Shown: positions 17,142-26,579 of the stretch, one piece after another
Numbering within the stretch: position 1 is the first letter of the stretch
How the letters are laid out: every line of letters begins with the position of its first letter
NCBI RefSeq assembly: GCF_002087335.1
Contig: NZ_MWVJ01000008.1
Location: 62,001-126,000, forward strand
Length of the DNA stretch: 64,000 nucleotides
Source: Pseudophaeobacter leonis
GTDB lineage: Bacteria; Pseudomonadota; Alphaproteobacteria; Rhodobacterales; Rhodobacteraceae
Direction of reading: 5' to 3'
Notes under the pieces: generated by a model
The model's input: only the letters and a program-made list of their open reading frames with translations
The model's database searches: none
What the model was told of the DNA's origin: nothing
Program-made: the position numbers and the translations under genes

Positions 17142-18212
17142 GTGACCCAGATCGAACAGAATGACATCCGCGCCGCCGTCGGCTCTGGCCTGATCAGCGA
17201 AGCGCAGGCCGCCTCTCTGATGGCGCTGGCCCATAGCCGCCGCGGCGCCCGCGAGGATCTTGCCCTTGGCGATGAGCCTTTTGAGCTGTTCAAAGGCTTC
17301 AACGAGATTTTTATCGTCATCGGAATGCTCATTCTTGCCTCTGGCTGGGCGGCTGTCACGGCTGCCTACATTGCAGGCAGCCTAGGGGGCTACATCGAGA
17401 AAACCATTTGGACCGCAGCTCTGGGTGCTGTGGTCCTTTGGGGGTTGGCAGAGTATTTCATTCGCCGCCGCCGCATGACGGCCCCGGCCATAGCGCTCTC
17501 TGTGCTGTGGGCTGGCAATGTCGGCACCGGCATCACGGCCTATTTCTCGGAACCCTTCATGGTGGCGCAGAATGATTTCTCCAGCCTGCCGCTGCCGATG
17601 ATGCTGACCACCCTCGCTGTGGGCCTGTTCTGGCTGCGGTTTCGGGTGCCCTTTGCCATGGCGCTGATCGCGCTGGGGGCCTTTGCCGTGGCCCTGATGA
17701 TGACCGCGCAGCAGACAGGCAGCCCGGCTGAGATCAGCGATTTCTTCCTGCTGTCGGCCTCTGGTCCCTTTGCCTGGGTGACGCTGCTGGTCGGTCTGGG
17801 AGTCTTTGCCGTGGCGATGATGTTTGATCTCAGCGATCCACATCGGGTGACGCGGCGCTCGGCCCAGGGGTTCTGGTTGCATGTGGTGGCAGCACCTGCC
17901 CTGGTGAACACCGTTGCCCTCAGCCTGCTGGAAACGGGCACCTCAAATGCGCAAATCGCACTGATGGCGGTCTTGCTGGGCTTTGCTCTGGTGGCCATTG
18001 TGATTGACCGGCGGTCCTTTTTGATTGCTGCCATCGGCTATAGCGTCACCCTTGCCAGTACCGTGTTTGATGGCGAAGGTGCCGCGATGACTATTCTTGT
18101 GCTGGGCTTTTTCCTGGTGATCCTCGGCGCCTTCTGGGCCCGGATCCGGGCGGCTCTGCTCTCTCCTCTTGCTGGTGTGCTGCCGCTGCACCGGCTTCCC
18201 CCTTCTCACTGA
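17142..18212 (+). CDS. Multi-pass membrane protein between hslV and hslU
   Basis: A 356-residue protein starting at GTG 17142, one base after the hslV stop (TGACGTG). The N-terminal ~60 residues are soluble (TQIEQNDIRAAVGSGLISEA, resembling a DUF2157-type head), followed by about ten hydrophobic segments from residue 60 to the end, e.g. IFIVIGMLILASGWAAVTA and ALIALGAFAVALMM. No enzyme motif is seen. The stop lies 12 bases before hslU, so it must be cotranscribed with the protease genes. Function unknown; a link to envelope stress or proteolysis is only suggested by position. Confidence 0.85.
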   Translation: MTQIEQNDIRAAVGSGLISEAQAASLMALAHSRRGAREDLALGDEPFELFKGFNEIFIVIGMLILASGWAAVTAAYIAGSLGGYIEKTIWTAALGAVVLWGLAEYFIRRRRMTAPAIALSVLWAGNVGTGITAYFSEPFMVAQNDFSSLPLPMMLTTLAVGLFWLRFRVPFAMALIALGAFAVALMMTAQQTGSPAEISDFFLLSASGPFAWVTLLVGLGVFAVAMMFDLSDPHRVTRRSAQGFWLHVVAAPALVNTVALSLLETGTSNAQIALMAVLLGFALVAIVIDRRSFLIAAIGYSVTLASTVFDGEGAAMTILVLGFFLVILGAFWARIRAALLSPLAGVLPLHRLPPSH

Positions 18213-18224
18213 AACGGACCTTGC

Positions 18225-19535
18225 ATGACTGACTTGACCCCCCGTGAAATCGTCTCTGAACTGGACCGCTTTATCATTGGCCAGAACGATGCCAAACGCG
18301 CTGTTTCGGTGGCCCTGCGCAATCGCTGGCGCCGCAAGCAACTGTCGGATGATCTGCGTGATGAGGTCTATCCAAAGAACATTCTGATGATCGGCCCCAC
18401 CGGCGTTGGCAAAACCGAAATCTCTCGCCGGCTGGCAAAACTGGCCAGGGCGCCCTTTATCAAGGTCGAGGCCACCAAATTCACCGAAGTCGGCTATGTC
18501 GGGCGCGACGTGGAACAGATCATCCGCGATCTGGTGGACACCGCCATCGTCCAGACCCGGGACTTTATGCGCAACGACGTCAACGCCAAGGCAAAAAAGG
18601 CGGCTGAAGATCGCGTCATCACGGCCCTTGCCGGCGAGGACGCCCGGGGAACCACCCGCGAGATTTTCCGCAAGAAGCTGAAAGCGGGTGAGCTGGACAA
18701 CGCTCTGATCGAGCTGGATGTGGCCGACACCTCCAACCCGATGGACAAGATGTTCGACATGCCCGGCCAGCAGGGCGGCAATATGGGCATGCTCAATATC
18801 GGGGATCTGCTTGGCAAGGCCATGGGCGGCCGCACCGTTCGTAAGAAAATGACCGTATCCGAAAGCTATGATGTGCTGGTCAGTGATGAGGCCGACAAAT
18901 TGCTGGATGACGAAATTGTCACCCGCAACGCCATCGAATCCGTCGAGCAAAGCGGCATTGTCTTTCTGGATGAAATCGACAAGGTCTGCGCCCGTTCGGA
19001 TGCCCGCGGCGGCGATGTCAGCCGCGAGGGCGTCCAGCGCGATCTGTTACCCCTGATCGAAGGCACCACGGTCAGCACCAAATATGGATCCGTAAAAACC
19101 GACCATATCCTGTTCATTGCCTCCGGTGCCTTTCACATTGCCAAACCTTCGGACCTGCTGCCAGACCTGCAGGGTCGCCTGCCGATCCGGGTCAATCTGC
19201 GCGCCCTCAGCGAAAAGGATTTTGTCCGCATTCTGACTGAAACCGACAACGCGCTGACGCTGCAATATACCGCTCTGATGAGCACAGAAGATGTCAACGT
19301 GACCTTTACCACGGACGGTATCGCCGCTCTGGCCAAAATCGCAGCCGAGGTAAACCATTCGGTGGAAAACATTGGGGCGCGTCGACTGTATACAGTGATC
19401 GAACGGGTGTTTGAGGAGCTTTCCTTTACCGCCCCGGATCGCGGCGGCGAGAAAATCTCCATCGATGCGGCTTATGTCGGCAAACATCTGGGTGAGCTGG
19501 CAAGCAAGAGCGATCTGAGCCGCTATGTGCTCTGA
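18225..19535 (+). CDS. hslU: HslU ATPase subunit of HslVU protease
   Basis: AAA+ unfoldase of 436 residues that feeds substrates into HslV. It begins [20 protein letters not shown], with Walker A GPTGVGKT at 57-64, the pore motif GYVGRDV near 91-97, the I-domain between about 110 and 245, Walker [12 protein letters not shown], and a C-terminal sensor-2 region [13 protein letters not shown]. The C-terminus LSRYVL, which docks into HslV, is intact. Twelve bases separate it from the membrane gene upstream. Confidence 0.97.
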   Translation: MTDLTPREIVSELDRFIIGQNDAKRAVSVALRNRWRRKQLSDDLRDEVYPKNILMIGPTGVGKTEISRRLAKLARAPFIKVEATKFTEVGYVGRDVEQIIRDLVDTAIVQTRDFMRNDVNAKAKKAAEDRVITALAGEDARGTTREIFRKKLKAGELDNALIELDVADTSNPMDKMFDMPGQQGGNMGMLNIGDLLGKAMGGRTVRKKMTVSESYDVLVSDEADKLLDDEIVTRNAIESVEQSGIVFLDEIDKVCARSDARGGDVSREGVQRDLLPLIEGTTVSTKYGSVKTDHILFIASGAFHIAKPSDLLPDLQGRLPIRVNLRALSEKDFVRILTETDNALTLQYTALMSTEDVNVTFTTDGIAALAKIAAEVNHSVENIGARRLYTVIERVFEELSFTAPDRGGEKISIDAAYVGKHLGELASKSDLSRYVL

Positions 19536-19620
19536 CCGGCCCCTTGGACGCTAATAGACACTGAGGACAAACCTCCAGTTTCCAACTGGCCGCGAGCAGA
19601 GTACCTTGCGGTCAGACCAA

Positions 19621-19644
19621 ACAGGAAGTGTCACAGGAAGTGTC
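19621..19644 (+). repeat. Perfect 12-base tandem duplication before a start codon
   Basis: ACAGGAAGTGTC is repeated head-to-tail at 19621-19632 and 19633-19644, one base before ATG 19646. Each copy carries an AGGAAG ribosome-binding-like element, so the initiation region is duplicated. Confidence 0.6.
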
Positions 19645-19645
19645 C

Positions 19646-20767
19646 ATGTCAGTTACGCGTATTTTGACCGGTGTTTGCCTTCTTTTGCTACTGGGGTGTA
19701 CGGATCGCAGCTTGTCGCCGGTCACCCCAGAAGCCTTGGAAATTGGCCCGTAAAAGCCCATTTTTGCCGCCACCAACCGATCCCGCCATGAGGATGGGAC
19801 ATTTGGGCCGCAACGCACTGACGACTATAGTTTGTTAGAGCTCACGGTTTCCATCCCGCCCAATCATACCCCCGGGACATTGGAATTTAGCTATGCCGAA
19901 CCGGATCCCTATACCCAGTTCACGATGGCAGCGCGCCATAGGTTTGAGAAGACCTCTGATTTTGATGCACGTTTGCAGGACGAGGTGCGCAGTTTTCCCC
20001 GCAATGAACGCGATGTCATCGTATTTGTGCATGGCTTCAACTCTACCCAGGCTGAAACTGTCTTTCGTGCAGCCCAGCTGACATATGACCTCGAGACCCC
20101 TGGTGCCACGGTGATCTATTCCTGGCCCAGCCTCGGCAGTCCTCTGGGCTATGCCTATGATGCCGACAGCATTCTTTTTGCCCGTGACGGGTTAGAAAAT
20201 CTGTTGCGGCACTTAAAAAAGGCAGGTGCCAATCGCATCGTCCTGGTGGCCCATTCAATGGGATCTATGCTGGCCATGGAAACCCTGCGACAAATTGAAA
20301 TTAAGTCTCCCAACTGGTCAGAACGAAACCTTGGCGGCGTTGTTCTGATGTCTCCGGACCTGGACATTGATGTTTTTCGCAGTCAGATGCGCCGGTTTGA
20401 AAAGGTGCCACAACCCTTTTTGGTGCTGGTGTCCCGTAAGGATACCATTCTGAATCTCTCGCGGCGGATTCGCGACTATAGGTGTCGCGAACGCCTCGGC
20501 AGTCTCAGCTCGCTCGACCTGGTGTCGGACATGCCCATCGACATCAGTGATACCACGCAATTTTCCAATAATGCAGAATCCGGGCACTTTGTCGCCGCGA
20601 CCTCACCAGCGCTCTTGTCACTCTTCAACTCGGCCCGTGAAACGGCAGAAGCCTTTCAGAAAGGCAATGCTAAACTATCAGTGAATGATTTTCTTCCGGG
20701 AACTATTCTGCGGACAGGCCAGGTTACCGGGGTTTCGGTGACCCCCGTTGCAACGTTGCGACGGTAA
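19646..20767 (+). pseudogene. DUF900-type alpha/beta-hydrolase lipoprotein with in-frame stop
   Basis: From ATG 19646 the frame encodes a lipoprotein signal (ILTGVCLLLLLGC, lipobox Cys18), then TAA at codon 36 (19751-19753). The same frame resumes at once with KPIFAATNRSRHEDGTFGPQ and runs to 20767 as a DUF900 esterase/lipase: HGFNS near the oxyanion loop, nucleophile VAHSMGSM, and C-terminal His in SGHFVAA. No frame change is needed, so a single substitution (for example CAA to TAA) would explain the stop. It is either a recent nonsense mutation or a base-call error. A downstream TTG at 19832 could give only a non-exported form. Confidence 0.8.
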
Positions 20768-20776
20768 ACGACACCG

Positions 20777-21364
20777 CTATCGGCTACGCCGCAGATAAAC
20801 GTAGTAAGCGCCTTCTCCCCCATGGCTCACATGGGCGGGAGTGACCTGCAGAACCGCCTGCGCCAGTGGCGGCAGCGCCAGCCATTGAGGCACGTGATGC
20901 CGCAGTATACCGCGTGGCACCGGCATTGGGCCGGGAACATCACGATCCTTGCCCTTGCCCGTCACCCCCAAAACGAGACGTTTGCCTGAGGCCTGCGCCG
21001 TCAGGATGAACCGGTTAAGAGCCGGATGCGCGCCATCCACCCGCATCCCATGCAGGTCAAGCTTGCCCTCTGGCCTGAGCTTGCCGCGCTTCATCCGGCG
21101 AAAGGCCTTTTCATCCATCTGCACCGGGCTGGAGGCAAGAGACATCGCCAGCGCCGGTTTCAGATCATGTTTCATGGGTTTCGACTTGGCATGGCTGCCG
21201 AGGTCGAACTTTTCCAGCCTCGGCTGCGGTGTCTTGGCGGGTTTCGGCTTTGGCAGCGGCAGGGGTGGGGGGTGCGAATGGCTGCCAGGATGCAGCCTCT
21301 CGGCATGGGCCACCACCTGATGCCAAAGATCGATTTCCTCGGAGGAAAGTTTACGCCTGCTCAT
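20777..21364 (-). CDS. Smr-domain protein
   Basis: A 195-residue protein with a proline/lysine-rich linker (residues about 30-60) and a C-terminal Smr domain: LDLHGMRVDGAHPALNRFI, the LVLGVTGKG strand, and HVPQWLALPP. Smr domains are endonuclease/nucleic-acid binding modules; in proteobacteria some rescue collided ribosomes. The conserved LDLHG is intact. ATG 21364 overlaps the mltA stop by ATGA, making a Tim44-like/mltA/smr operon. The exact substrate is unknown. Confidence 0.85.
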   Translation of the reverse strand: MSRRKLSSEEIDLWHQVVAHAERLHPGSHSHPPPLPLPKPKPAKTPQPRLEKFDLGSHAKSKPMKHDLKPALAMSLASSPVQMDEKAFRRMKRGKLRPEGKLDLHGMRVDGAHPALNRFILTAQASGKRLVLGVTGKGKDRDVPGPMPVPRGILRHHVPQWLALPPLAQAVLQVTPAHVSHGGEGAYYVYLRRSR

Positions 21365-22440
21365 CAAAACTCATCCGGCAAAAGCGCAAAGGCGCGTTGG
21401 ATTGGCAGCAGAACCACCATGCGGCCAGGGTCTCGCAGACGTCCGGCTGCCTGGCCAGCGCTATCGCCGGTGCCATAGAAAATATCTGCCCGTTGCGCGC
21501 CTTTGATGGCTGATCCCGTGTCCTGTGCGATCATCAGCCGCCGCATCTGCGTCTCGCCATCCTTTTCCAACCAGACCGGCGCCCCAAGAGGAGTGTATTT
21601 TGGATCGACCGCCAGACTGCGCAGCGTTGTCACCGACCGGTTCATCGCGCCAAACGGCCCTTTTGAGGGACGAATTTTGCGAATCTCGCGAAAGAACACA
21701 TAGGATGGATTGTGCAGCAGCAGCTCGGCGCCATCAATGGGGTTGCGCCGCACCCAGGCCTTGATCACCTGCGCGCTGACCTGATGCGCATTGTAGATGC
21801 CACGCCGCACCATCTCTGCCCCGACAGAGCGGTAGGGATGACCATTGGCGCCGCCATACCCGACCCGAATGGTACTGCCGTCATTCAGACGAATACGGCC
21901 AGATCCCTGAATTTGCAGAAAAAATAACTCTACTGGATCATCAACCCAGGCGATCTCCAGACCTCGCCCGCGCATCACATCGCCATTCAGGATATCGCTG
22001 CGGGGCAGCCAGGGATTGCTGCGTTTGGCCTCTGGCGGCATCTTGTAGACCGGATATCGGTAGCGTGCCGAGCGATAGCGCGCGCCATCCAGCTCTGGCT
22101 CAAAATAGCCGGTGAACAGGGCAGGGGCGCCATCCTCGATCAGGACGGGGCGAAAAAACAGCTCAAAATAGCTGCGGGCGGCCTTCTCTCCCTCAGCTCC
22201 TGTTAGGGTAGGTGCGTTTGATTGCGCCAGGGCACATAGGTTTTGCCAGTCCTGATCTTTCAGATCGGCGCAGGTCTCAAGAAACACCTTAAGCGCGGCG
22301 GCGTGATTATCCTCCTCCCAGCCCCTGAGCTGAGAGAAGTCCAGCATTTTGTAGGTCGTCTCGGCCCCTGCGGCCGGAGCCGTCATGGCAGCCCCCGCAA
22401 GTGCCGCTGCCCGGAAAAAATCCCGGAGCCCTGCAATCAT
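21364..22440 (-). CDS. mltA: Membrane-bound lytic murein transglycosylase A
   Basis: Exported lytic transglycosylase of 358 residues that cleaves peptidoglycan glycan strands. It has an N-terminal signal (FFRAAALAGAAMTAPAAGAE), the MltA domain with GYFEPELDG and a long central beta-rich part, and the C-terminal 3D domain with IAQDTGSAIKGAQRADIFYG holding the catalytic Asp. No lipobox Cys is visible, so it may be soluble periplasmic rather than a lipoprotein. Coupled by ATGA overlaps on both sides. Confidence 0.93.
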   Translation of the reverse strand: MIAGLRDFFRAAALAGAAMTAPAAGAETTYKMLDFSQLRGWEEDNHAAALKVFLETCADLKDQDWQNLCALAQSNAPTLTGAEGEKAARSYFELFFRPVLIEDGAPALFTGYFEPELDGARYRSARYRYPVYKMPPEAKRSNPWLPRSDILNGDVMRGRGLEIAWVDDPVELFFLQIQGSGRIRLNDGSTIRVGYGGANGHPYRSVGAEMVRRGIYNAHQVSAQVIKAWVRRNPIDGAELLLHNPSYVFFREIRKIRPSKGPFGAMNRSVTTLRSLAVDPKYTPLGAPVWLEKDGETQMRRLMIAQDTGSAIKGAQRADIFYGTGDSAGQAAGRLRDPGRMVVLLPIQRAFALLPDEF

Positions 22441-23093
22441 CCGTCCGTAGCCACCAACTGCCAGTTCGGATCGTCAGCACCCATGCTGCGGGCAAAGACC
22501 CAGATGTCTTTTTGACGTTTCACGGCTTTTGGATCACCCTCGACAATCTCGCCGTCGCGGTTGCGCACAACCGAGGTCAGCTCAGCGACAAACCGCATGG
22601 TCACTTCGGCGACCCGGGTGGTTTCATCAAAGCTGGCATTTATCACAGCGGTTTCACGCACGCCGATAAACTCTGCCTCGATGGTCAGACCCTGATCTTC
22701 GCGCTGTGCCACCGCGTCAACAAAGCTGTCAAAGACATCTTCGGCCAGAAAGCCCTGAAGATTATCCAGCTCGCCGCGTTCAAATCCCATCAGGATCATT
22801 TCATAGGCGCTGCGGGCACCCTGAACAAATTCGCCCACCTGGAACGAAGGCTCAGCGCGCTTCATCGCCGACAGGGCCGTGGCCTGAACAGAGCCCTCTT
22901 CGACATAATCGGTGATATCGCGGTCGGGTCCGCCTTCGATCACTTCAAAATCGGGGCGACTGCTGCGCTTTTCGGTGGGGGCTGCGGCCGGCTTTTCAAA
23001 CCCTTCACGCGTGCCCAAAACGCTTTTCAGACGCAGGATCAAAAACACCGCAATACCGGCTAAAACCAAAAGCTGAATCAAGGGCGACTCCAT
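22437..23093 (-). CDS. Tim44/TimA-type membrane-anchored protein
   Basis: A 218-residue protein with one N-terminal transmembrane segment (LIQLLVLAGIAVFLILRL), a charged linker and a C-terminal Tim44-like domain (FVQGARSAYEMILMGFERGE, later RFVAELTSVVRNRDGEIVEGD). Bacterial Tim44-like TimA proteins are envelope adaptors of unsettled function; relation to SecB downstream of the divergent gene is only positional. First gene of the operon leading into mltA and smr; divergent from fxsA. Confidence 0.88.
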   Translation of the reverse strand: MESPLIQLLVLAGIAVFLILRLKSVLGTREGFEKPAAAPTEKRSSRPDFEVIEGGPDRDITDYVEEGSVQATALSAMKRAEPSFQVGEFVQGARSAYEMILMGFERGELDNLQGFLAEDVFDSFVDAVAQREDQGLTIEAEFIGVRETAVINASFDETTRVAEVTMRFVAELTSVVRNRDGEIVEGDPKAVKRQKDIWVFARSMGADDPNWQLVATDG

Positions 23094-23208
23094 AAGAACC
23101 TCTCATTGGGTATTCATGCCCGGTTTGAAACCCGGGCGGTCTGTCCTTATGTAGGGGGTCAGGGGTAGCAAGTCTACCGTACAGCGAAAGATCAGAGGAA
23201 ACCGTCAA

Positions 23209-23751
23209 ATGTATCTTTTCATCGCCTTTCTGATGGTGCCCCTTATTGAAATCGGCCTGTTTATCCAGGTCGGGGATGCCATTGGCCTGTGGCCCACCCT
23301 AGCCATTGTTGTGCTGACCGCGATTCTGGGCACCTCGCTGGTGCGATCGCAGGGTAGACTGGCTCTGGGGCAGATGCGCAACTCGTTCCAAACCCTGTCA
23401 GACCCGGCCGAGCCGCTGGCCCATGGCGCCATGATCCTGTTTGCCGGAGCACTGCTGCTGACGCCGGGATTTTTCACCGATGCGATCGGTTTTGCGCTGC
23501 TGGTGCCACCGGTCCGCATGGCTGTTTACCGCTACCTAAGAAAAAAGGTCACCGTGGCGCAGTTCCAGATGGGGCCGGGCACAATGCAGGGGCGGCAGTA
23601 TCCAGGCGGGCAGTACCCGGGCGGCCCGCACCCAGGCGGGCAGGGGCGCGGGCCTGCGGGCAGTGGCGACATTATTGACGGCGATTTTGAAGAGGTCACT
23701 CCCAAACGCCCCACAGCAAAGCCCTCTGGCTGGGTGGAAGGGCCGAAATAG
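23209..23751 (+). CDS. fxsA: FxsA family cytoplasmic membrane protein
   Basis: A 180-residue membrane protein of the FxsA family (overproduction in E. coli counters F exclusion of phage T7). It has about four membrane segments and the family patterns PLIEIGLFIQVGDAIG and GALLLTPGFFTDAIG. The tail after residue 120 is a glycine/proline-rich low-complexity stretch (QYPGG repeats at 125-150) followed by an acidic IIDGDFEEV motif, longer than in E. coli. It lies between the divergent Tim44-like gene and secB. Confidence 0.92.
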   Translation: MYLFIAFLMVPLIEIGLFIQVGDAIGLWPTLAIVVLTAILGTSLVRSQGRLALGQMRNSFQTLSDPAEPLAHGAMILFAGALLLTPGFFTDAIGFALLVPPVRMAVYRYLRKKVTVAQFQMGPGTMQGRQYPGGQYPGGPHPGGQGRGPAGSGDIIDGDFEEVTPKRPTAKPSGWVEGPK

Positions 23752-23841
23752 GCCTTCGTGCAACTGCAGTTACCCGTAACCGTTGAGATACCCGATCCAA
23801 GCTGATAAGCACGGGTCAAGCTAATTTTTAGGAGTATCTCA

Positions 23842-24326
23842 ATGGCCGAAAATGGTACAACCGAGGGCGCGCAGCAGCCCCAAGTCCAAATGAATATCCT
23901 GGGTCAGTACATCCGGGACATGTCGTTTGAAAACGTCATGGCGCAAAAAGGTGCCGGTGGCGAAGTTCAGCCCGACGTCAATGTTTCGGTCAATCTCGAC
24001 GCCAAAAAGCGCTCAACTGAAAACCAGTATGAGGTCATGACCAAGCTGAACATCGAGCCAAAAACAAAGAGGGCGGCGACGTTCTGTTTGTGCTTGAGCT
24101 GGAATATGTCGGTGTGTTCAACATCTCTGGTGTTCCCGAAGATCAGATCCACCCCTTCCTGTTGATCGAATGCCCCCGCATGACCTTCCCGTTCCTGCGT
24201 CGCATCGTTTCAGACGTGACCCGCGATGGCGGCTTCCCACCTCTGAACCTCGACAATATCGATTTTGTTGCGATCTACCGCAATGAGCTGGCCCGCCGTC
24301 AGGCCGAGGCCGCACCACAGCAGTAA
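23842..24326 (+). CDS. secB: Protein-export chaperone SecB (frameshifted in this sequence)
   Basis: Tetrameric cytoplasmic chaperone that delivers preproteins to SecA. ATG 23842 opens MAENGTTEGAQQPQVQMNIL and matches SecB up to KLNIEPK; the correct protein then continues in another frame as LELEYVGVFNISGVPEDQIH to the stop at 24326. One base is missing near 24055-24065 (GAGCCAAAAAC where GAGGCCAAAAAC would restore LNIEAKNKEGGDVLFVLELEY). Both halves are well conserved, so a sequencing error is likely. An intrinsic terminator follows. Confidence 0.92.
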
Positions 24327-24344
24327 TCTGCAAGACCACCTGAT

Positions 24345-24380
24345 AAAAACGGCCGCTGAGAGAATTCAGCGGCCGTTTTT
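24345..24380. terminator. Bidirectional terminator between secB and dnaQ
   Basis: A perfect 15-base stem (24345-24359 with 24366-24380), loop GAGAAT, has five A on one side and five T on the other, so it can stop transcription from both convergent genes. Confidence 0.9.
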
Positions 24381-24400
24381 TATTCTATAGATCAACGGGC

Positions 24401-25132
24401 CTAGCTGCTGTTCTGATTCCACAACGCCTCGTCGCCCAGTTTGGCCACAAAAGCCTCATGCGCCTCTGTCTCCGCTGCTGTCAGCCGGGATGGCAGCGGA
24501 TTGGGCCGCGGGGCAGGGCGCCAGTCATCGCTTATCTGTTGCCCGCCGCCACTGGATGTGGTGGACAGACCAAAGTCCGGCTGCCGGCCGCCTATCAGTT
24601 CGAGATAAACCTCGGCGAGGATTTCGGAATCGAGCAGAGCACCGTGCAGAGTCCGGTTACTGTTGTCGATATTGAACCTGCGGCACAAGGCATCCAGCGT
24701 GGCAGGCGAGCCGGGAAAGCGTTTGCGCGCGATTGCCAGCGTATCCAGGGCCTGATCCATCGGCAATTGCGGCAGGTTTATCCAGCCAAGTTCCGCGTTA
24801 AGGAACTTCATATCAAAGCTGGCGTTGTGGATCACCATTCTGGAATCGCGGACAAAATCAAGAAAGCTCTGGCCGAACTTGGAAAAGACCGGCCTTTCGC
24901 GCAGCGTGACCTGGCCTTTTTCCGGCCGTTGTGGCGGCTCCAGCAGGTCAGGACCAATGCCATGCACGCCAAAGGCTTCCTGCGGCATGCTGCGCTCGGG
25001 GTTGATATAGACATGGTAGGTCTCACCGGTGGGCATGTGATTGAACAGCTCAACCGCACCGATCTCGACAATGCGGTCGCCGGAAAAGGGATCAAAACCA
25101 GTGGTCTCGGTATCGAGGACAATTTCACGCAT
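24401..25132 (-). CDS. dnaQ: DNA polymerase III epsilon subunit (3'-5' exonuclease)
   Basis: Proofreading exonuclease of the replicative polymerase, 243 residues. DEDDh motifs are present: Exo I LDTETTG (residues 5-11), Exo II VIHNASFDMKF, Exo III RTLHGALLDSEILAEVY. The C-terminal tail is Pro-rich as expected for binding DnaE. Between the conserved VHGIG and PVFSKF there is an extra stretch, about residues 66-80 (EPPQRPEKGQVTLRE), which E. coli DnaQ lacks. Its start overlaps the coaE stop by 8 bases; last gene of the maf-aroE-coaE-dnaQ operon. Confidence 0.95.
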   Translation of the reverse strand: MREIVLDTETTGFDPFSGDRIVEIGAVELFNHMPTGETYHVYINPERSMPQEAFGVHGIGPDLLEPPQRPEKGQVTLRERPVFSKFGQSFLDFVRDSRMVIHNASFDMKFLNAELGWINLPQLPMDQALDTLAIARKRFPGSPATLDALCRRFNIDNSNRTLHGALLDSEILAEVYLELIGGRQPDFGLSTTSSGGGQQISDDWRPAPRPNPLPSRLTAAETEAHEAFVAKLGDEALWNQNSS

Positions 25133-25749
25133 CAGGCTGTGCCTCTTTGTTTTTAGTCTCTGGCGGCAGTGTTTTTCTGATTTGCTGCAACACAGTTTCT
25201 ACCTGCGCGCGGGCATGGTCCGGCGTATCCGTTTCGATGACAAAATCGGCGCGGGCGCATTTTTCGTCAATGGGCATCTGTTTCGCCAGGATTTGTTCAA
25301 ACTGAGCCTCTGTCATCGTGCCCCGCTGCATCACCCGGTCGCGCTGCGTCGCTGCATCGACCCGAACGCAAACGACCGCATCCATTGCAGCCTCGCCGCC
25401 GGTTTCAAACAAAAGCGGGATGTCAAAGACCAGAATATCGCTTTTGGCAACGTCGCGAAACGACTTGCGGTCTGCCGCCAGCAGCGGATGCACAATCGCC
25501 TCGAGCTGGCTGAACAGCGCAGGATCCGCAGCCAGGATCTGTTTCAGCGCGTCCCGGCTGACCGCGCCGTCAATAACGGCGGCTGGAAAAGCCTTTTGCA
25601 TCGGTTGCAATCGCAGCGCCACCCTGGGCATAGATCCGGTGCACCGCGGCATCGGCATCCCAGATCTCGCAGCCCGCCTGCGCAAAGAAGCCGGCCGTGG
25701 TGCTTTTGCCCATGCCAATGGAGCCCGTCAGCCCAAGAAGAAAGGTCAT
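25125..25749 (-). CDS. coaE: Dephospho-CoA kinase (frameshifted)
   Basis: Last enzyme of coenzyme A synthesis. ATG 25749 (ATGA overlap with aroE) gives [20 protein letters not shown] with a perfect Walker A, then [20 protein letters not shown]. Near 25605 the frame breaks; the remainder, [20 protein letters not shown] through the lid region to 25125, lies in another frame. Removing one A from GCAACC (minus strand) restores AIAPMQKAFP. CoaE is essential, so the extra base is probably an error. Confidence 0.93.
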
Positions 25750-26579
25750 GCGAGGGCGGCCGCGCGGGTGGCATCATCCACATCCGGGCGCTGGCCGAAC
25801 CAACGTTCAAACCCTGGTACCGCCTGATGCAACAACATGCCAAGCCCATCAACCACGGTACAGCCCACCTCATCGGCGGTTTGCAACAGATCGGTTTTGA
25901 TTGGGGTATAAATCAGATCGGTGAACACCATATCAGGGCGCAGCCCGGCCAGCGGCACCCGCAGACGCGGATTGCCAACCATCCCCAGCGAGGTTGTGTT
26001 GACCAACAGGATACCTTCTGCGATGATATTGCCCGCCTTAACCCAATCAACCACCCGAATGCGTTTGCCAAATTCCTTTTGCAGCTGTTCTGCGCGACCG
26101 CGGGTGCGGTTGGTCAGCAGGATTTCAGGCGTGCCCGACTCTAACAAGGAGGCCACAACCGCGCGGCAGGCGCCGCCCGCGCCCAAAACCACGGCCGGAC
26201 CACTGGCAGGATCCCAATCCGGCGCGCCCTGCTGCAGGTTTTTGATAAAGCAATAGCCATCGGTGTTGTCGGCAAGAATACTGCCATCACTGCGAAAGAT
26301 CATGGTGTTGGCCGCCCCCATGAGCTTGGCCCGGTCAGTCACCTTATCCGCGATGTCCATCACCGCCTCTTTATGCGGAATCGTCACATTGGCGCCGACA
26401 AACCCTGCCTTGGGCAGGGTGCGGATCACCGTTTCCAAATCCTCAGGCTCCACATGCATCGGCACGTAATGTCCGGCGATGCCATGGGCCGTCAGCCAGT
26501 GGCGTTGCAACTGCGGCGATTTGGAATGCGCCACAGGGCAGCCAATGACACCGGCCAGAGGAATTTTGTTATCACTCAT
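25746..26579 (-). CDS. aroE: Shikimate dehydrogenase
   Basis: Reduces 3-dehydroshikimate to shikimate with NADPH in aromatic amino-acid synthesis. The 277-residue protein has the substrate SKSPQLQ (about 19-25), catalytic Lys in [19 protein letters not shown], the dinucleotide fold [12 protein letters not shown], and NRTRGRA that selects NADPH. ATGA overlaps on both sides (maf upstream, coaE downstream) show a tightly coupled operon. Confidence 0.95.
   Translation of the reverse strand: MSDNKIPLAGVIGCPVAHSKSPQLQRHWLTAHGIAGHYVPMHVEPEDLETVIRTLPKAGFVGANVTIPHKEAVMDIADKVTDRAKLMGAANTMIFRSDGSILADNTDGYCFIKNLQQGAPDWDPASGPAVVLGAGGACRAVVASLLESGTPEILLTNRTRGRAEQLQKEFGKRIRVVDWVKAGNIIAEGILLVNTTSLGMVGNPRLRVPLAGLRPDMVFTDLIYTPIKTDLLQTADEVGCTVVDGLGMLLHQAVPGFERWFGQRPDVDDATRAAALA

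Noticed and set aside
17943-18950. Long 335-codon open frame on the minus strand opposite the membrane gene and hslU
   Set aside because: It lies antisense to two conserved genes and has no recognised domain; high GC in third positions produces such shadows.
23769-23780. GTTAC-CC-GTAAC palindrome before secB as an operator
   Set aside because: Short arms and no second copy; too weak to call.
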